Below, one piece after another: positions 42,020-49,818 of a DNA stretch of 64,000 nt. Both the position numbers and the translations under genes were made by a program. The notes under the pieces are model-generated. The model ran no database searches. It had not been told where the DNA came from and was given only the letters and a program-made list of their open reading frames with translations. Numbering within the stretch: the first letter of the stretch is position 1; the number at the start of each line of letters is the position of its first letter. The DNA comes from Streptomyces canus (lineage in GTDB: Bacteria > Actinomycetota > Actinomycetes > Streptomycetales > Streptomycetaceae): contig NZ_JAUSYQ010000002.1 in the NCBI RefSeq assembly GCF_030816965.1, positions 2,108,001 through 2,172,000 on the forward strand, given 5' to 3'.

Positions 42020-42729
42020 CTTCTGGGCTCGAAGCCGTCCAGGACCCGCTCCAGCATCCGCTCGAACACCGCGTCCAGATCGATCGGCCCCGCGTCCTCC
42101 ATGAACGAGGCCGCCAGCCGCGGATACGCCCCCGACGCCACCTGACTGCCGAGATACGCGATCCGCACCGCGTTCTCCTGCTCCTGCGACCACGGCAGCG
42201 ACCGCACCCGCTCCGCCGTGGACAGCTCGTTCGAGACGTACGTCGTCACGCACCCGTTGAGCATCGCGACCAGCTCGATCTTCGTGCCGCTGGGGGCGTC
42301 CAGCGGGTCGAGACAGGCGAGGCAGTGCTCCAGGTAACGCAGGGCGTTGGGGCTGAAGCCGTACACCCCTGACATCAGCCGCACCATCCAGGCGTGCCGG
42401 TGCATGAGCGCCTTGGTCTGGCGCGCGTTGCGGAGCATGTCGGCCCGCCAGTCGCCGGTCGGCTCGAACAGCTCGTGCTCCCCGCTGACCGCGTCCACCA
42501 TCAGCTCGTACAGGTCCTCCTTACGGGGGACGTAGTTGTACAGGGACATCGTCCCGCAGCCCAGTTCGGCCGCGACATGCCGCATGGACACCGCGTCCAG
42601 ACCCCCGGCATCCGCGAGCCGCACCGCCGCGGCAGCGATGTCCGCCCTGGTGAACGCGGGTTTGGGCCCACGCCCCGTCCGCTCGGGACGTGCCCAGATC
42701 ACTTCGGGTACGGCCGCTCGGCCCGCCAT
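42016..42729 (-). CDS. TetR-family repressor of the ABC efflux unit
   Basis: The 237-residue protein has a basic N-terminus and an HTH, ADAGGLDAVSMRHVAAELGCGTMSLYNYVPRKEDLYELM (residues ~40-80), in the TetR/drug-efflux subgroup with a TetR_C-type ligand domain. It is divergent from an ABC ATPase/permease pair, and two TACGTAC-type palindromes lie in and just past the gap. The arrangement is that of a ligand-released repressor of drug export. Confidence 0.9.
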   Translation of the reverse strand: MAGRAAVPEVIWARPERTGRGPKPAFTRADIAAAAVRLADAGGLDAVSMRHVAAELGCGTMSLYNYVPRKEDLYELMVDAVSGEHELFEPTGDWRADMLRNARQTKALMHRHAWMVRLMSGVYGFSPNALRYLEHCLACLDPLDAPSGTKIELVAMLNGCVTTYVSNELSTAERVRSLPWSQEQENAVRIAYLGSQVASGAYPRLAASFMEDAGPIDLDAVFERMLERVLDGFEPRS

Positions 42730-42757
42730 CGATCATCACCTCGGCCACCATCCTAGT

Positions 42758-42774
42758 TACGTACAGCGTACGTA
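42758..42774. promoter_or_regulatory. TetR operator 1 of the ABC efflux unit
   Basis: TACGTACAGCGTACGTA is a perfect 7-bp-arm palindrome around AGC. It lies in the 63-bp gap between the TetR start and the ATPase start. Confidence 0.78.
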
Positions 42775-42792
42775 GTGCGCTATGGTCAGGCC

Positions 42793-43731
42793 ATGACTTC
42801 TACGTACGCTGTACTTAGTGAAGGTCTGGAAAAGCGGTTCGGGGAGGTCCATGCCCTGCGCGGTCTCGATCTCGCGGTCGCTCCGGGCGCGGTCTGCGGC
42901 ATCCTCGGCAGCAACGGCGCGGGCAAAACCACGGCCGTACGGCTGCTGACCACGCTGCTGCGGCCGGACGCCGGCTCCGCACGGGTCGCCGGACACGATC
43001 TCGTCCGGGAACCGGAGGCCGTACGGCGCGCCATCGCCGTCACCGGGCAGTACGCCTCGGTCGACGGGGACCTCACCGGGCGGCAGAACCTCAGGCTGTT
43101 CGCCCGGCTGCACCGGGTGCGGGGGCCGGCCGAGCGGGCCGCCGACCTGCTCGACCGCTTCGGGCTGGCCGAGTCCGCCGACCGGGCCGCGTCCACCTAC
43201 TCGGGGGGTATGCGCCGCCGCCTGGACCTGGCGGCGAGCCTGATCCGCCGCCCCGAGATCCTGTTCCTCGACGAGCCGACGACCGGCCTCGACCCGGCCA
43301 GCCGCAATCTCATCTGGGACGCCGTGCGCGACCTCACGGCGGACGGCACCACCGTGCTGCTGACCACGCAGTACCTGGAGGAGGCCGACCAACTCGCCCA
43401 TGACATCGCCCTGGTGGACAAGGGGCGGGTCGCGCACACGGGTTCGCCGTCCCAGCTCAAGGCGTTGATCGGGGCGCACGTCGAGATCGTCGTCGCGGAC
43501 GCGGACGTCCTGGCGAAGGCGGCCGGCGTGCTGGACCAACTCACCGGCGGGGAACCGTCGTTCGACCACGTCCGGAACTCGGTCGGCGCGGTCACCCGGG
43601 ACACCACGCTCACGCTGCCCCGGCTGGTGCGTGAACTGGACGCGGCGGGGGTGCCGTTGCTCGACGCGAGCATCCGGCCGCCGACCCTCGACGACGTCTT
43701 CCTGCGACTCACCAAGGAGGTTGCGGCATGA
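42793..43731 (+). CDS. DrrA-like ABC transporter ATP-binding protein
   Basis: The 312-residue ATPase shows Walker A ILGSNGAGKTT, signature TYSGGMRRRLDLAASLIRR, Walker B EILFLDEPTTGLDP and the daunorubicin-resistance-type C-terminal domain (AGVPLLDASIRPPTLDDVFLRLT). With the permease, whose ATGA overlaps its stop, it forms a drug exporter. ATG 42793 has AGG just upstream. The second operator covers codons 3-9 (TSTYAVL), so repressor binding would block the very 5' end of the gene. Confidence 0.93.
   Translation: MTSTYAVLSEGLEKRFGEVHALRGLDLAVAPGAVCGILGSNGAGKTTAVRLLTTLLRPDAGSARVAGHDLVREPEAVRRAIAVTGQYASVDGDLTGRQNLRLFARLHRVRGPAERAADLLDRFGLAESADRAASTYSGGMRRRLDLAASLIRRPEILFLDEPTTGLDPASRNLIWDAVRDLTADGTTVLLTTQYLEEADQLAHDIALVDKGRVAHTGSPSQLKALIGAHVEIVVADADVLAKAAGVLDQLTGGEPSFDHVRNSVGAVTRDTTLTLPRLVRELDAAGVPLLDASIRPPTLDDVFLRLTKEVAA
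42801..42817. promoter_or_regulatory. TetR operator 2, inside the ATPase coding start
   Basis: TACGTACGCTGTACTTA repeats operator 1 (arms TACGTAC / GTACTTA, centre GCT) 43 bp downstream, within codons 3-9 of the ATPase gene. The 43-bp offset is about four helical turns, putting both sites on the same DNA face. Confidence 0.7.
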
Positions 43732-44510
43732 GCACGTTGGCCCACGACGGCACCGCGATGCTGGGCCGTCAGCTGCAGCGGATCCGGAACACCCCGGGGC
43801 TGCTGATCCTGACCCAGACCATGCCGATCACCATGCTGCTGTTCTTCGGCTACGTCTTCGGCAGCGCGCTGGCGATGCCGGGCGAGGCGTACCGGTCCTT
43901 CCTGGTGCCGGGCCTGCTGGTGGCGACGGCGGCGAACGGGATCATGACCGGGATGTTCCAGGCGGCCCAGGACGTCCACCGGGGCGTGACGGACCGGTTG
44001 CGCACCCTGCCGATCAGCAGGGCGGCCGTGCCGCTGGGGCAGTCGGTCGCGGACGTGGTGGTCACCGCCGTCGGCATGGTGCCGTTCCTGCTGGTGGGAC
44101 TCGCGGTGGGCTGGCGCGTCGAGAGGTCCGCACTGCAGGCGGTGGGCGCCATGGGGCTGTTGCTGCTGTTCCGGTTCGCCACCACCTGGATCGGCATCTT
44201 CCTCGGCCTGCTCACCCGCAACGAGGAGGCCGCCGGTCAACTGGGCGGTGCGACGTTCATCCTGCCGCTGCTGTCCAACGCGTACATCCCGACCGAGGGG
44301 CTGCCCGGCTGGCTGCGCACCCTCGCCGAGTGGAACCCGATCAGCGCGGTGACCACGGCCCTGCGGGACCTGTTCGGCAACGCCCCGGTGCCGGAGGGGG
44401 CCGCCTGGCCGGTGGCCCATCCGATCGCCGGGTCACTGATGTGGTGTGCGGTCCTGCTCGCGGTCTTCGCGCCGCTCGCCGTACGGCGGTACGCACACGG
44501 CGAGGGCTGA
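43728..44510 (+). CDS. DrrB-like ABC transporter permease
   Basis: The 260-residue ABC-2 type permease has six predicted helices and the family segment AAQDVHRGVTDRLRTLPISRAAVPLGQSVADV before the central helices, then AEWNPISAVTTALRDLFGN. It starts in an ATGA overlap with the ATPase. Substrates of such pairs are hydrophobic antibiotics or lipids; none is indicated here. A hairpin follows the stop. Confidence 0.92.
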   Translation: MSTLAHDGTAMLGRQLQRIRNTPGLLILTQTMPITMLLFFGYVFGSALAMPGEAYRSFLVPGLLVATAANGIMTGMFQAAQDVHRGVTDRLRTLPISRAAVPLGQSVADVVVTAVGMVPFLLVGLAVGWRVERSALQAVGAMGLLLLFRFATTWIGIFLGLLTRNEEAAGQLGGATFILPLLSNAYIPTEGLPGWLRTLAEWNPISAVTTALRDLFGNAPVPEGAAWPVAHPIAGSLMWCAVLLAVFAPLAVRRYAHGEG

Positions 44511-44533
44511 ACGCCTCTTGCCGGAGGGAAGTT

Positions 44534-44552
44534 CGGGCCCTGCCGGGGCCCG
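44534..44552. terminator. Hairpin after the ABC permease
   Basis: CGGGCCC-TGCCG-GGGCCCG forms a perfect 7-bp stem 23 bp past the permease stop. The 240-bp gap around it shows no gene. Confidence 0.6.
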
Positions 44553-44752
44553 GGCCGACCTCGGAGTGCATGACAAGTCTGGAGTGCTTGTGGACTGAGG
44601 TGGGGACGTACCCCGCGCTCGACCGACTCACCTGGATCGTGCTGCATGCCGTGGGGATGACGGACGGGAGGGCAGCACGACGCCGGGGTGGTGGGACCGG
44701 CCGAGCGCGGGTCGGGACGTCCGAGCCCAGGGGGCCCGGCGAGCCGTACGGC

Positions 44753-45022
44753 TCAGCGCCCGCCGAACAGCGAACGGCGCAGTCGGCGCAGAGGCGCGAA
44801 CAGCGAGACGCGGCGTACCCGCGCACCCCTGTCGCTGCGCTCCTGCTTGGCGGTGTCACGCGCGGTCAGCTCGCGCATCAGTGACGTCGCCTCAGCCGCC
44901 TCGCGCTGCGGGACGGCAGGTCCCGACAGCACCGAGAGATGGCGGTCGAGGCGCGAACTGGTCGCGCTGCTCCCGCAGGTGATCGCAGGGACCCTCGCCC
45001 TGCGCACTGTTATCTGTTCCAT
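44753..45022 (-). CDS. Conserved small Streptomyces protein of unknown function
   Basis: The 89-residue product starts MEQITVRRARVPAITCGSSATSSRLDRHLSVL and ends in an arginine-rich, leucine-bearing amphipathic stretch (RRVSLFAPLRRLRRSLFGGR). GGGGAG lies 5 nt before ATG 45022. Sequences of this kind recur in streptomycetes without assigned function. The N-terminal part could contact DNA or membrane through its basic residues; nothing firmer can be said. Confidence 0.7.
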   Translation of the reverse strand: MEQITVRRARVPAITCGSSATSSRLDRHLSVLSGPAVPQREAAEATSLMRELTARDTAKQERSDRGARVRRVSLFAPLRRLRRSLFGGR

Positions 45023-45148
45023 GTCACTCCCCACCCGTACGAGTCCACCCGGCCCGGGCAGGGTAACCCTATCGCCCCCTCGGGGCACACGTGTATCGGC
45101 GTCACAGGATTCACCTTCCCCGTAAGGGTGTTGACGACCCCTCCATGA

Positions 45149-45973
45149 TTACTCTCCGAATCCGACCGATTTCAGGGCGAGTTGGACAACTGGCTGGGTA
45201 GTGGGCTGCAGAGAGCCGCCATCGGGCTCGACGGTCACAGCGAGTGATGTCGCGGACTTGTCGAGTCCGGTCGCGACCAAGGGCGTGTCGGTGGCGAAGA
45301 GCCCCAGGGAGCGCGGTTGCTCGTTGGGGCGCATGAGCCACAGCTGGCGCACGCGGCCGCTCGGGGGCGGGCTGTACCCGCTCAGGGTGACGACCGCGCG
45401 CCCCTCAGATGCGGAAGCGATCACTCCGATGGTTCGGCCCTGCGCGTCCTGCCCCCGGGTGGCCCGTGCGTCCGCGGCTTGGAGAACGTGGGCGATCTCA
45501 CTGGCCTGGGCCTTCTGCGCGTCCAGTTCGTCCTGTGTCCGGTTGGCCTGGACGGCGAACAGCGAGGCGACGACGAGAGCCGCGGCCGCGGTGGCCGTCG
45601 CGAACGGTACGAACAGGGGACGCCTCTGACGCTGCCTGGGCGGCGGCTGGGCCCCCCAGACGTGAGGCGGCAGCTGCGACTTGCGCGCCCGTACCGGCTC
45701 CGGCCGTGCTCGGGCCGGCTCCGGCCGTACGGCGGGCTCCTGCGGGATGGTGCGGACGGCGGACAGCACCCGGTCGCGCATCGCGATCGGCGGCGGAGCG
45801 GCGGCCGACCAGGCGAGCCGTACCGCGTCCTCGGACAGCGCACGCACTTCCGCCGCACAGCTGTCGCAGTCCTTGAGGTGCCTCTCGAAGCGGGCCCGCT
45901 CGGCGGGCTCCAGCGCGTCGAGGGCGTACGGGGCCGCGAGGGAGTGAAGATCTTCCCGGCGGAAGAGGCTCAT
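45149..45973 (-). CDS. RskA-like zinc-finger anti-sigma factor
   Basis: The 274-residue protein has a cytosolic anti-sigma domain with the H-x3-C-x2-C zinc motif (RHLKDCDSCAAEV, residues ~30-45), a proline/arginine linker and one membrane helix (~105-128: FVPFATATAAAALVVASLFAV). An extracytoplasmic RskA domain (GYSPPPSGRVRQLWLMRPNEQPRSLGLFATD) follows. It would sequester the sigma factor and be released by regulated proteolysis. ATG 45973 overlaps the sigma stop by 4 bp, with GGGAGG just before it. Confidence 0.92.
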   Translation of the reverse strand: MSLFRREDLHSLAAPYALDALEPAERARFERHLKDCDSCAAEVRALSEDAVRLAWSAAAPPPIAMRDRVLSAVRTIPQEPAVRPEPARARPEPVRARKSQLPPHVWGAQPPPRQRQRRPLFVPFATATAAAALVVASLFAVQANRTQDELDAQKAQASEIAHVLQAADARATRGQDAQGRTIGVIASASEGRAVVTLSGYSPPPSGRVRQLWLMRPNEQPRSLGLFATDTPLVATGLDKSATSLAVTVEPDGGSLQPTTQPVVQLALKSVGFGE

Positions 45974-46581
45974 GCCACACCTCCCAGGCACTCCCGCAAG
46001 CGGGTCAGTCCGTCACGCATCCGCGTCTTCACCGTTCCCAGCGGCAGAGACAGCCGCTCGGCCACTTCACGGTACGTGTAGCCGTCGTAGTAGGCGAGGG
46101 TGACGGACTGGCGCTGAAGTTCGGTCAGACGCTCCAGGCACCGGCGCACCCACTCGCGTTCGAGGCCCGCCTCGACCTCCTCGGTCACCTGGTCGAAGGC
46201 GGGGTGGTGGGCCCGGAGTGCCTCGCGCTGCTCGCGCTCACCGGCGGCCCGGGCGCTGCGCACCCGGTCGACGGCCCGGCGGTGCGCGAGGGTGAGGACC
46301 CAGGACAGCGCGCTGCCCCGGCGCGGGTCGAAGCGTGCGGCGGACCGCCAGAGTTCGAGCAGCACCTCTTGCGACACCTCCTCCGACTGGGCGGGATCAC
46401 GCACCACACGTCGTACCAGCCCGAACACCGGCCCGGCCACGAGCCCGTAGAGCTCCTCGAATGCCCTCTGGTCCCCGCCCGCCACGAGCATCAGAAGCTC
46501 GTCCGCTTCCAACTCGCCGCCCCCTCCCACAAAGCCGCACCTGGGCCGTCCCGTCCCACGAGGTACTCGCAACGAACACAC
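45970..46581 (-). CDS. SigK-like ECF RNA polymerase sigma factor
   Basis: The ~200-residue protein has sigma region 2 (AFEELYGLVAGPVFGLVRRVVRDPAQSEEVSQEVLLELWRSA...SALSWVLTLAHRRAVDRVR) and region 4 (LTELQRQSVTLAYYDGYTYREVAERLSLPLGTVKTRMRDGLTRLRE), of the ECF19/SigK type. It is encoded with its RskA-type anti-sigma factor. Starts are uncertain: GGAGG sits one base before GTG 46581 but eight bases before TTG 46572, so translation may begin at the TTG. It is divergent from the DUF4331 gene, whose promoter fits the SigK consensus. Confidence 0.9.
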   Translation of the reverse strand: MCSLRVPRGTGRPRCGFVGGGGELEADELLMLVAGGDQRAFEELYGLVAGPVFGLVRRVVRDPAQSEEVSQEVLLELWRSAARFDPRRGSALSWVLTLAHRRAVDRVRSARAAGEREQREALRAHHPAFDQVTEEVEAGLEREWVRRCLERLTELQRQSVTLAYYDGYTYREVAERLSLPLGTVKTRMRDGLTRLRECLGGVA

Positions 46582-46654
46582 CTCCGTATGGGGTTACGGA
46601 TCAGAAGACCGAAAACGCGGGTCGAGCAGCAGAAAAGAAGTTTTGAGATTCGAC

Positions 46655-46681
46655 CAATCCGGCCCGCCCACCGCTCCGAAT
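46655..46681 (+). promoter_or_regulatory. Probable SigK-type ECF promoter of the DUF4331 operon
   Basis: CAATCC (46655-46660), a 15-bp spacer and CCGAAT (46676-46681) precede the DUF4331 ATG by 38 bp. Mycobacterial SigK promoters have CCATCC, 16-17 bp and CCGAAT. The -10 is exact, and the -35 differs by one base. The adjacent divergent gene encodes a SigK-like factor. Confidence 0.6.
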
Positions 46682-46719
46682 CACCGGGCGTCAGGCAAGT
46701 TGGACTGAGGACGGACGGC

Positions 46720-48255
46720 ATGACACCTATCTCCAGGAGCGGCTCGGGACGCAGGAGTCTCGCGACCCTCGTATGTGGTGCGCTGGCCGCCGGAGGGCTC
46801 GCAGCCGCCGGTGTGGCCACGCTGGAACCTGGGGCGGCCTCCGCCTCCAGCCACCGGGAGGCCCCGCTGATCTCGGGCGACCCCCAGCACGACAACACGG
46901 ACTTGTACGCGTTCGTCAGCCCCGACAAGCCCGACTCGACGACGATCGTCGCCAACTGGATCCCCTTCGAGGAGCCCGGCGGCGGCCCGAACTTCTACCA
47001 GTTCGCCGAGGACGCGCAGTACGACCTCCACATCGACAACAACGGTGACGGTCAGGGCGATCTGCTGTACCGCTTCACGTTCAAGACGCACGTCAAGAAC
47101 AAGAAGTCGTTCCTGTACAACACGGGCGCGGTCGAGAGCCTCGACGACCCCGACCTGAACGTCACGCAGACGTACGACATCGAGCTGTTCCAGCTGAAGA
47201 ACCAGAAGGTCAAGTACAAGACGAAGCTCGCCGACGACATCCCGGTGGCGCCGTCGAACGTCGGCAAGGCCTCCATGCCGAACTACGAGAAGCTGCGCGA
47301 CCAGGCGGTCTACAAGCTCCCCAACGACTCGACGTCGTTCGCCGGCCAGGCCGACGACCCGTTCTTCGCCGACCTGCGCGTCTTCGACCTGCTGTACGGC
47401 GGGAACCTCACCGAGGTCGGCAACGACACCCTCAAGGGCTACAACGTCAACTCGATCGCCCTGCAGGTCCCGACGGACATGATCACCGAGTCCTCGCACC
47501 AGCCGGTCGTGGGCATCTGGTCGACGACCCAGCGCAAGAACGCGCAGGGGTACTACTCCCAGGTCTCGCGTCTGGGCAACCCGCTCGTCAACGAGGTCGT
47601 CAACCCGCTGAAGGACAAGGACAAGTTCAACGCGTCCGCGCCGTGGGACGACGCCCAGTTCCTCACGAACGTGACCAACCCCGAACTGCCGAAGCTCATC
47701 GAGGCGATCTACAAGATCCCCGCCCCGAAGGAGCCTCGCAACGATCTCGTGGACGTGTTCCTCAAGGGTGTGAAGGGGCTGAACCAGCCGCCCTACGTGC
47801 GCCCCGCGGAGGAACTGCGCCTCAACACGTCCATCAAGCCCACCGATTCTCCGAAGCGGCTCGGTGTGCTTGATGGCGACAACGCCGGATTCCCGAACGG
47901 ACGGCGGCTGACGGACGACGTGATCGACGCGTCGCTCCAGGTCGTCGAGGGTGAGCTGGTCGGGTCCAAGAACGACCTCGGTGACGCCGTCGACAAGAAC
48001 GACAAGGACTTCGAGAAGTCGTTCCCGTACGTGGCGCTGCCGACCGAGGGGTCCCGGGGGCCGCTCGCCAAGGGGACGACCTCGGGCAACGACGTCCGCA
48101 ACCAGCTCGGGGACGCGCTGTCCCCGGCGGGTGCCTCCGGTTCCGGCGACAACATGTCCCTGATCGCCGGGTCCGCGGGCGCGGGTGCTGCCGGGATCGT
48201 GCTCATCGGGGCCGCGCTGATGTGGTGGCGCCGGATGCGGCGGCGGGCCTACTAG
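46720..48255 (+). CDS. DUF4331 exported, membrane-anchored protein
   Basis: The 511-residue protein has a long leader (ATLVCGALAAGGLAAAGVATLEPGAASA) and the DUF4331 domain beginning SSHREAPLISGDPQHDNTDLYAFVSPD, followed by PNFYQFAEDAQYDLHIDNNGDGQGDLLYRFTF. A C-terminal helix with basic tail (GAAGIVLIGAALMWWRRMRRRAY) anchors it. Members are extracellular, calcium-like-loop proteins of unknown biochemistry, widespread in bacteria. It heads a cluster with a TPR protein and a metal exporter and is probably read from the SigK-type promoter. An independent hairpin follows. Confidence 0.9.
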   Translation: MTPISRSGSGRRSLATLVCGALAAGGLAAAGVATLEPGAASASSHREAPLISGDPQHDNTDLYAFVSPDKPDSTTIVANWIPFEEPGGGPNFYQFAEDAQYDLHIDNNGDGQGDLLYRFTFKTHVKNKKSFLYNTGAVESLDDPDLNVTQTYDIELFQLKNQKVKYKTKLADDIPVAPSNVGKASMPNYEKLRDQAVYKLPNDSTSFAGQADDPFFADLRVFDLLYGGNLTEVGNDTLKGYNVNSIALQVPTDMITESSHQPVVGIWSTTQRKNAQGYYSQVSRLGNPLVNEVVNPLKDKDKFNASAPWDDAQFLTNVTNPELPKLIEAIYKIPAPKEPRNDLVDVFLKGVKGLNQPPYVRPAEELRLNTSIKPTDSPKRLGVLDGDNAGFPNGRRLTDDVIDASLQVVEGELVGSKNDLGDAVDKNDKDFEKSFPYVALPTEGSRGPLAKGTTSGNDVRNQLGDALSPAGASGSGDNMSLIAGSAGAGAAGIVLIGAALMWWRRMRRRAY

Positions 48256-48285
48256 GCCTGCCTGAAGCCTCCACTCCCTTTTACT

Positions 48286-48329
48286 GGCGCGGCCTGCACG
48301 TACTCATCCCCCACGGTGCAGGCCGCGCC
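48286..48329. terminator. Strong hairpin between DUF4331 and TPR genes
   Basis: GGCGCGGCCTGCAC (48286-48299) pairs perfectly with GTGCAGGCCGCGCC (48316-48329) across 16 bases. It lies 31 bp past the DUF4331 stop and 35 bp before the TPR start, so it may end or attenuate transcription into the downstream pair. Confidence 0.75.
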
Positions 48330-48363
48330 GCACCACACGATCACGAGCCGATCAGGAGAGGGC

Positions 48364-49818
48364 ATGTCCGGGTCTACGACCGACAGCGCACCCGAGAACG
48401 AGCACAACGGATCGCCGGAGACCGTGGAGCCCTCTGCTCAGGCCGCCGAGGAGAAGGTCGCCGCCGTGCGGCGGGTCTCGGAAGCCGGGCGGCGCTGGCG
48501 GGCCGCTCAACTCGCCGGGTGTGCGGCTCTGTTGGCCGTCGCGCTGACCGGTGGGTCGATCGTCTTCGGGGCGCTGCGGGACGGCGGGACCACCACCGTC
48601 GCCAGTACGTCCGCGGCGCTCTCCCCCGGGCTCATGGCCGGCGGAGACCTCGACGCGGGCATCAAGGCACTGCAGTCCCATCTCCGCAGCCAGCCACGGG
48701 ACTTCGGCAGCTGGGCCACCCTCGGACTCGCCTACGTCGAGCAGGCGCGGACCAAGGGTGATCCCTCGCGGTATCCGCAGGCCCAGCAGGCGCTCAGGAA
48801 GTCGCTGGAGCTGAAGGCCGACAACGAGCAGGGGCTCGCCGGCCTCGCCGCACTCGCCGCCGCCCGGCACGACTTCAAGGACGCCCTGGCCTACGCCGAC
48901 CGGGTGCTGAAGGAGAACCCCTACAGCGAGCGCGCCCTGTCCTCCCGCATCGACGCCCTCGTCGAACTCGGCCGCTACGACGAGGCGTCGAAGGCCGCCG
49001 ACCTCGCGGACGAACGACGGCCCGGCATCCCGGTGTTCACCCGCTACGCGTACGTCCACGAGCTCCGCGGCGACGTCCGTACCGCCCGCACGGTCCTCGA
49101 GCGGGCCCTGTCCACCGCGACCACTCCGGGAGACATCGCCTACGTGGCCAGCGCGCTGGGCCAGCTCGCCTGGAACCAGGGCGACTACGACACGGCCCTG
49201 ACCGACTACGCCCGCGCCCTGGCCGCCGACGACGCCTACCTTCCCGCTCTGGAGGGCCGGGCCCGTGCCCAGGCCGCGAGCGGGGACCGCGCCGCCGCGA
49301 TCAAGGGCATGGAGGCCGTCGTAGCCCGATATCCGCTGCCCGGACCGCTCGTCGCGCTCGGAGAGCTGTACGAGGACCGGGGCGCCGACGGCGACGAGGC
49401 GAAGGCCAAGGACCAGTACGCGCTCGTGGACGCCTGGACGGCCCTCGCCCGTGCCAACGGCGTCAACGCCGACCTCGACACCGCGATGGCCGCCGCCGAC
49501 CACGGCGACAAGGCCGCCGCCCTGCGCGCCGCCCGCGCCGAGTGGGCCCGCCGGCACACCGTGCACACCGCGGACGCCCTCGCCTGGGCCCTGCACGTGA
49601 ACGGGCGCGACAAGGAGGCCCTGCCGTACGCCCGGCGGGCCACCGCCACCGGCTACCGCAACGCCTCCTTCCTCTACCACCGCGGGATCATCGAACTCGC
49701 CGCGGGCGACCGGAAGGAAGGCAGGAGCCGTCTCGGCTCCGCCCTGGAACTCAACCCCGGTTTCTCCCCCCTCGGCGCCCGCGAGGCCCGTAAGGCTCTC
49801 AAGGAGGCGTCCAAGTGA
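48364..49818 (+). CDS. Membrane-anchored TPR protein
   Basis: The 484-residue protein has one N-terminal membrane helix (~47-68: AQLAGCAALLAVALTGGSIVFG) and then about eight tetratricopeptide-like repeats (SWATLGLAYVEQARTKGDPSRYPQAQQALRKSLEL, AYADRVLKENPYSERALSSRIDALVELGRYDEAS, DYDTALTDYARALAADDAYLPALEGRAR). The repeats face the outside and should act as a protein-interaction scaffold. Its stop overlaps the transporter start by 4 bp, so the two are coupled. Partner proteins are unknown; DUF4331 and the exporter are the candidates. Confidence 0.88.
   Translation: MSGSTTDSAPENEHNGSPETVEPSAQAAEEKVAAVRRVSEAGRRWRAAQLAGCAALLAVALTGGSIVFGALRDGGTTTVASTSAALSPGLMAGGDLDAGIKALQSHLRSQPRDFGSWATLGLAYVEQARTKGDPSRYPQAQQALRKSLELKADNEQGLAGLAALAAARHDFKDALAYADRVLKENPYSERALSSRIDALVELGRYDEASKAADLADERRPGIPVFTRYAYVHELRGDVRTARTVLERALSTATTPGDIAYVASALGQLAWNQGDYDTALTDYARALAADDAYLPALEGRARAQAASGDRAAAIKGMEAVVARYPLPGPLVALGELYEDRGADGDEAKAKDQYALVDAWTALARANGVNADLDTAMAAADHGDKAAALRAARAEWARRHTVHTADALAWALHVNGRDKEALPYARRATATGYRNASFLYHRGIIELAAGDRKEGRSRLGSALELNPGFSPLGAREARKALKEASK

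Noticed and set aside
44511..44752. Small open frames after the ABC permease
   Set aside because: No ribosome site or conserved composition. The stretch contains a hairpin terminator and nothing else evident.
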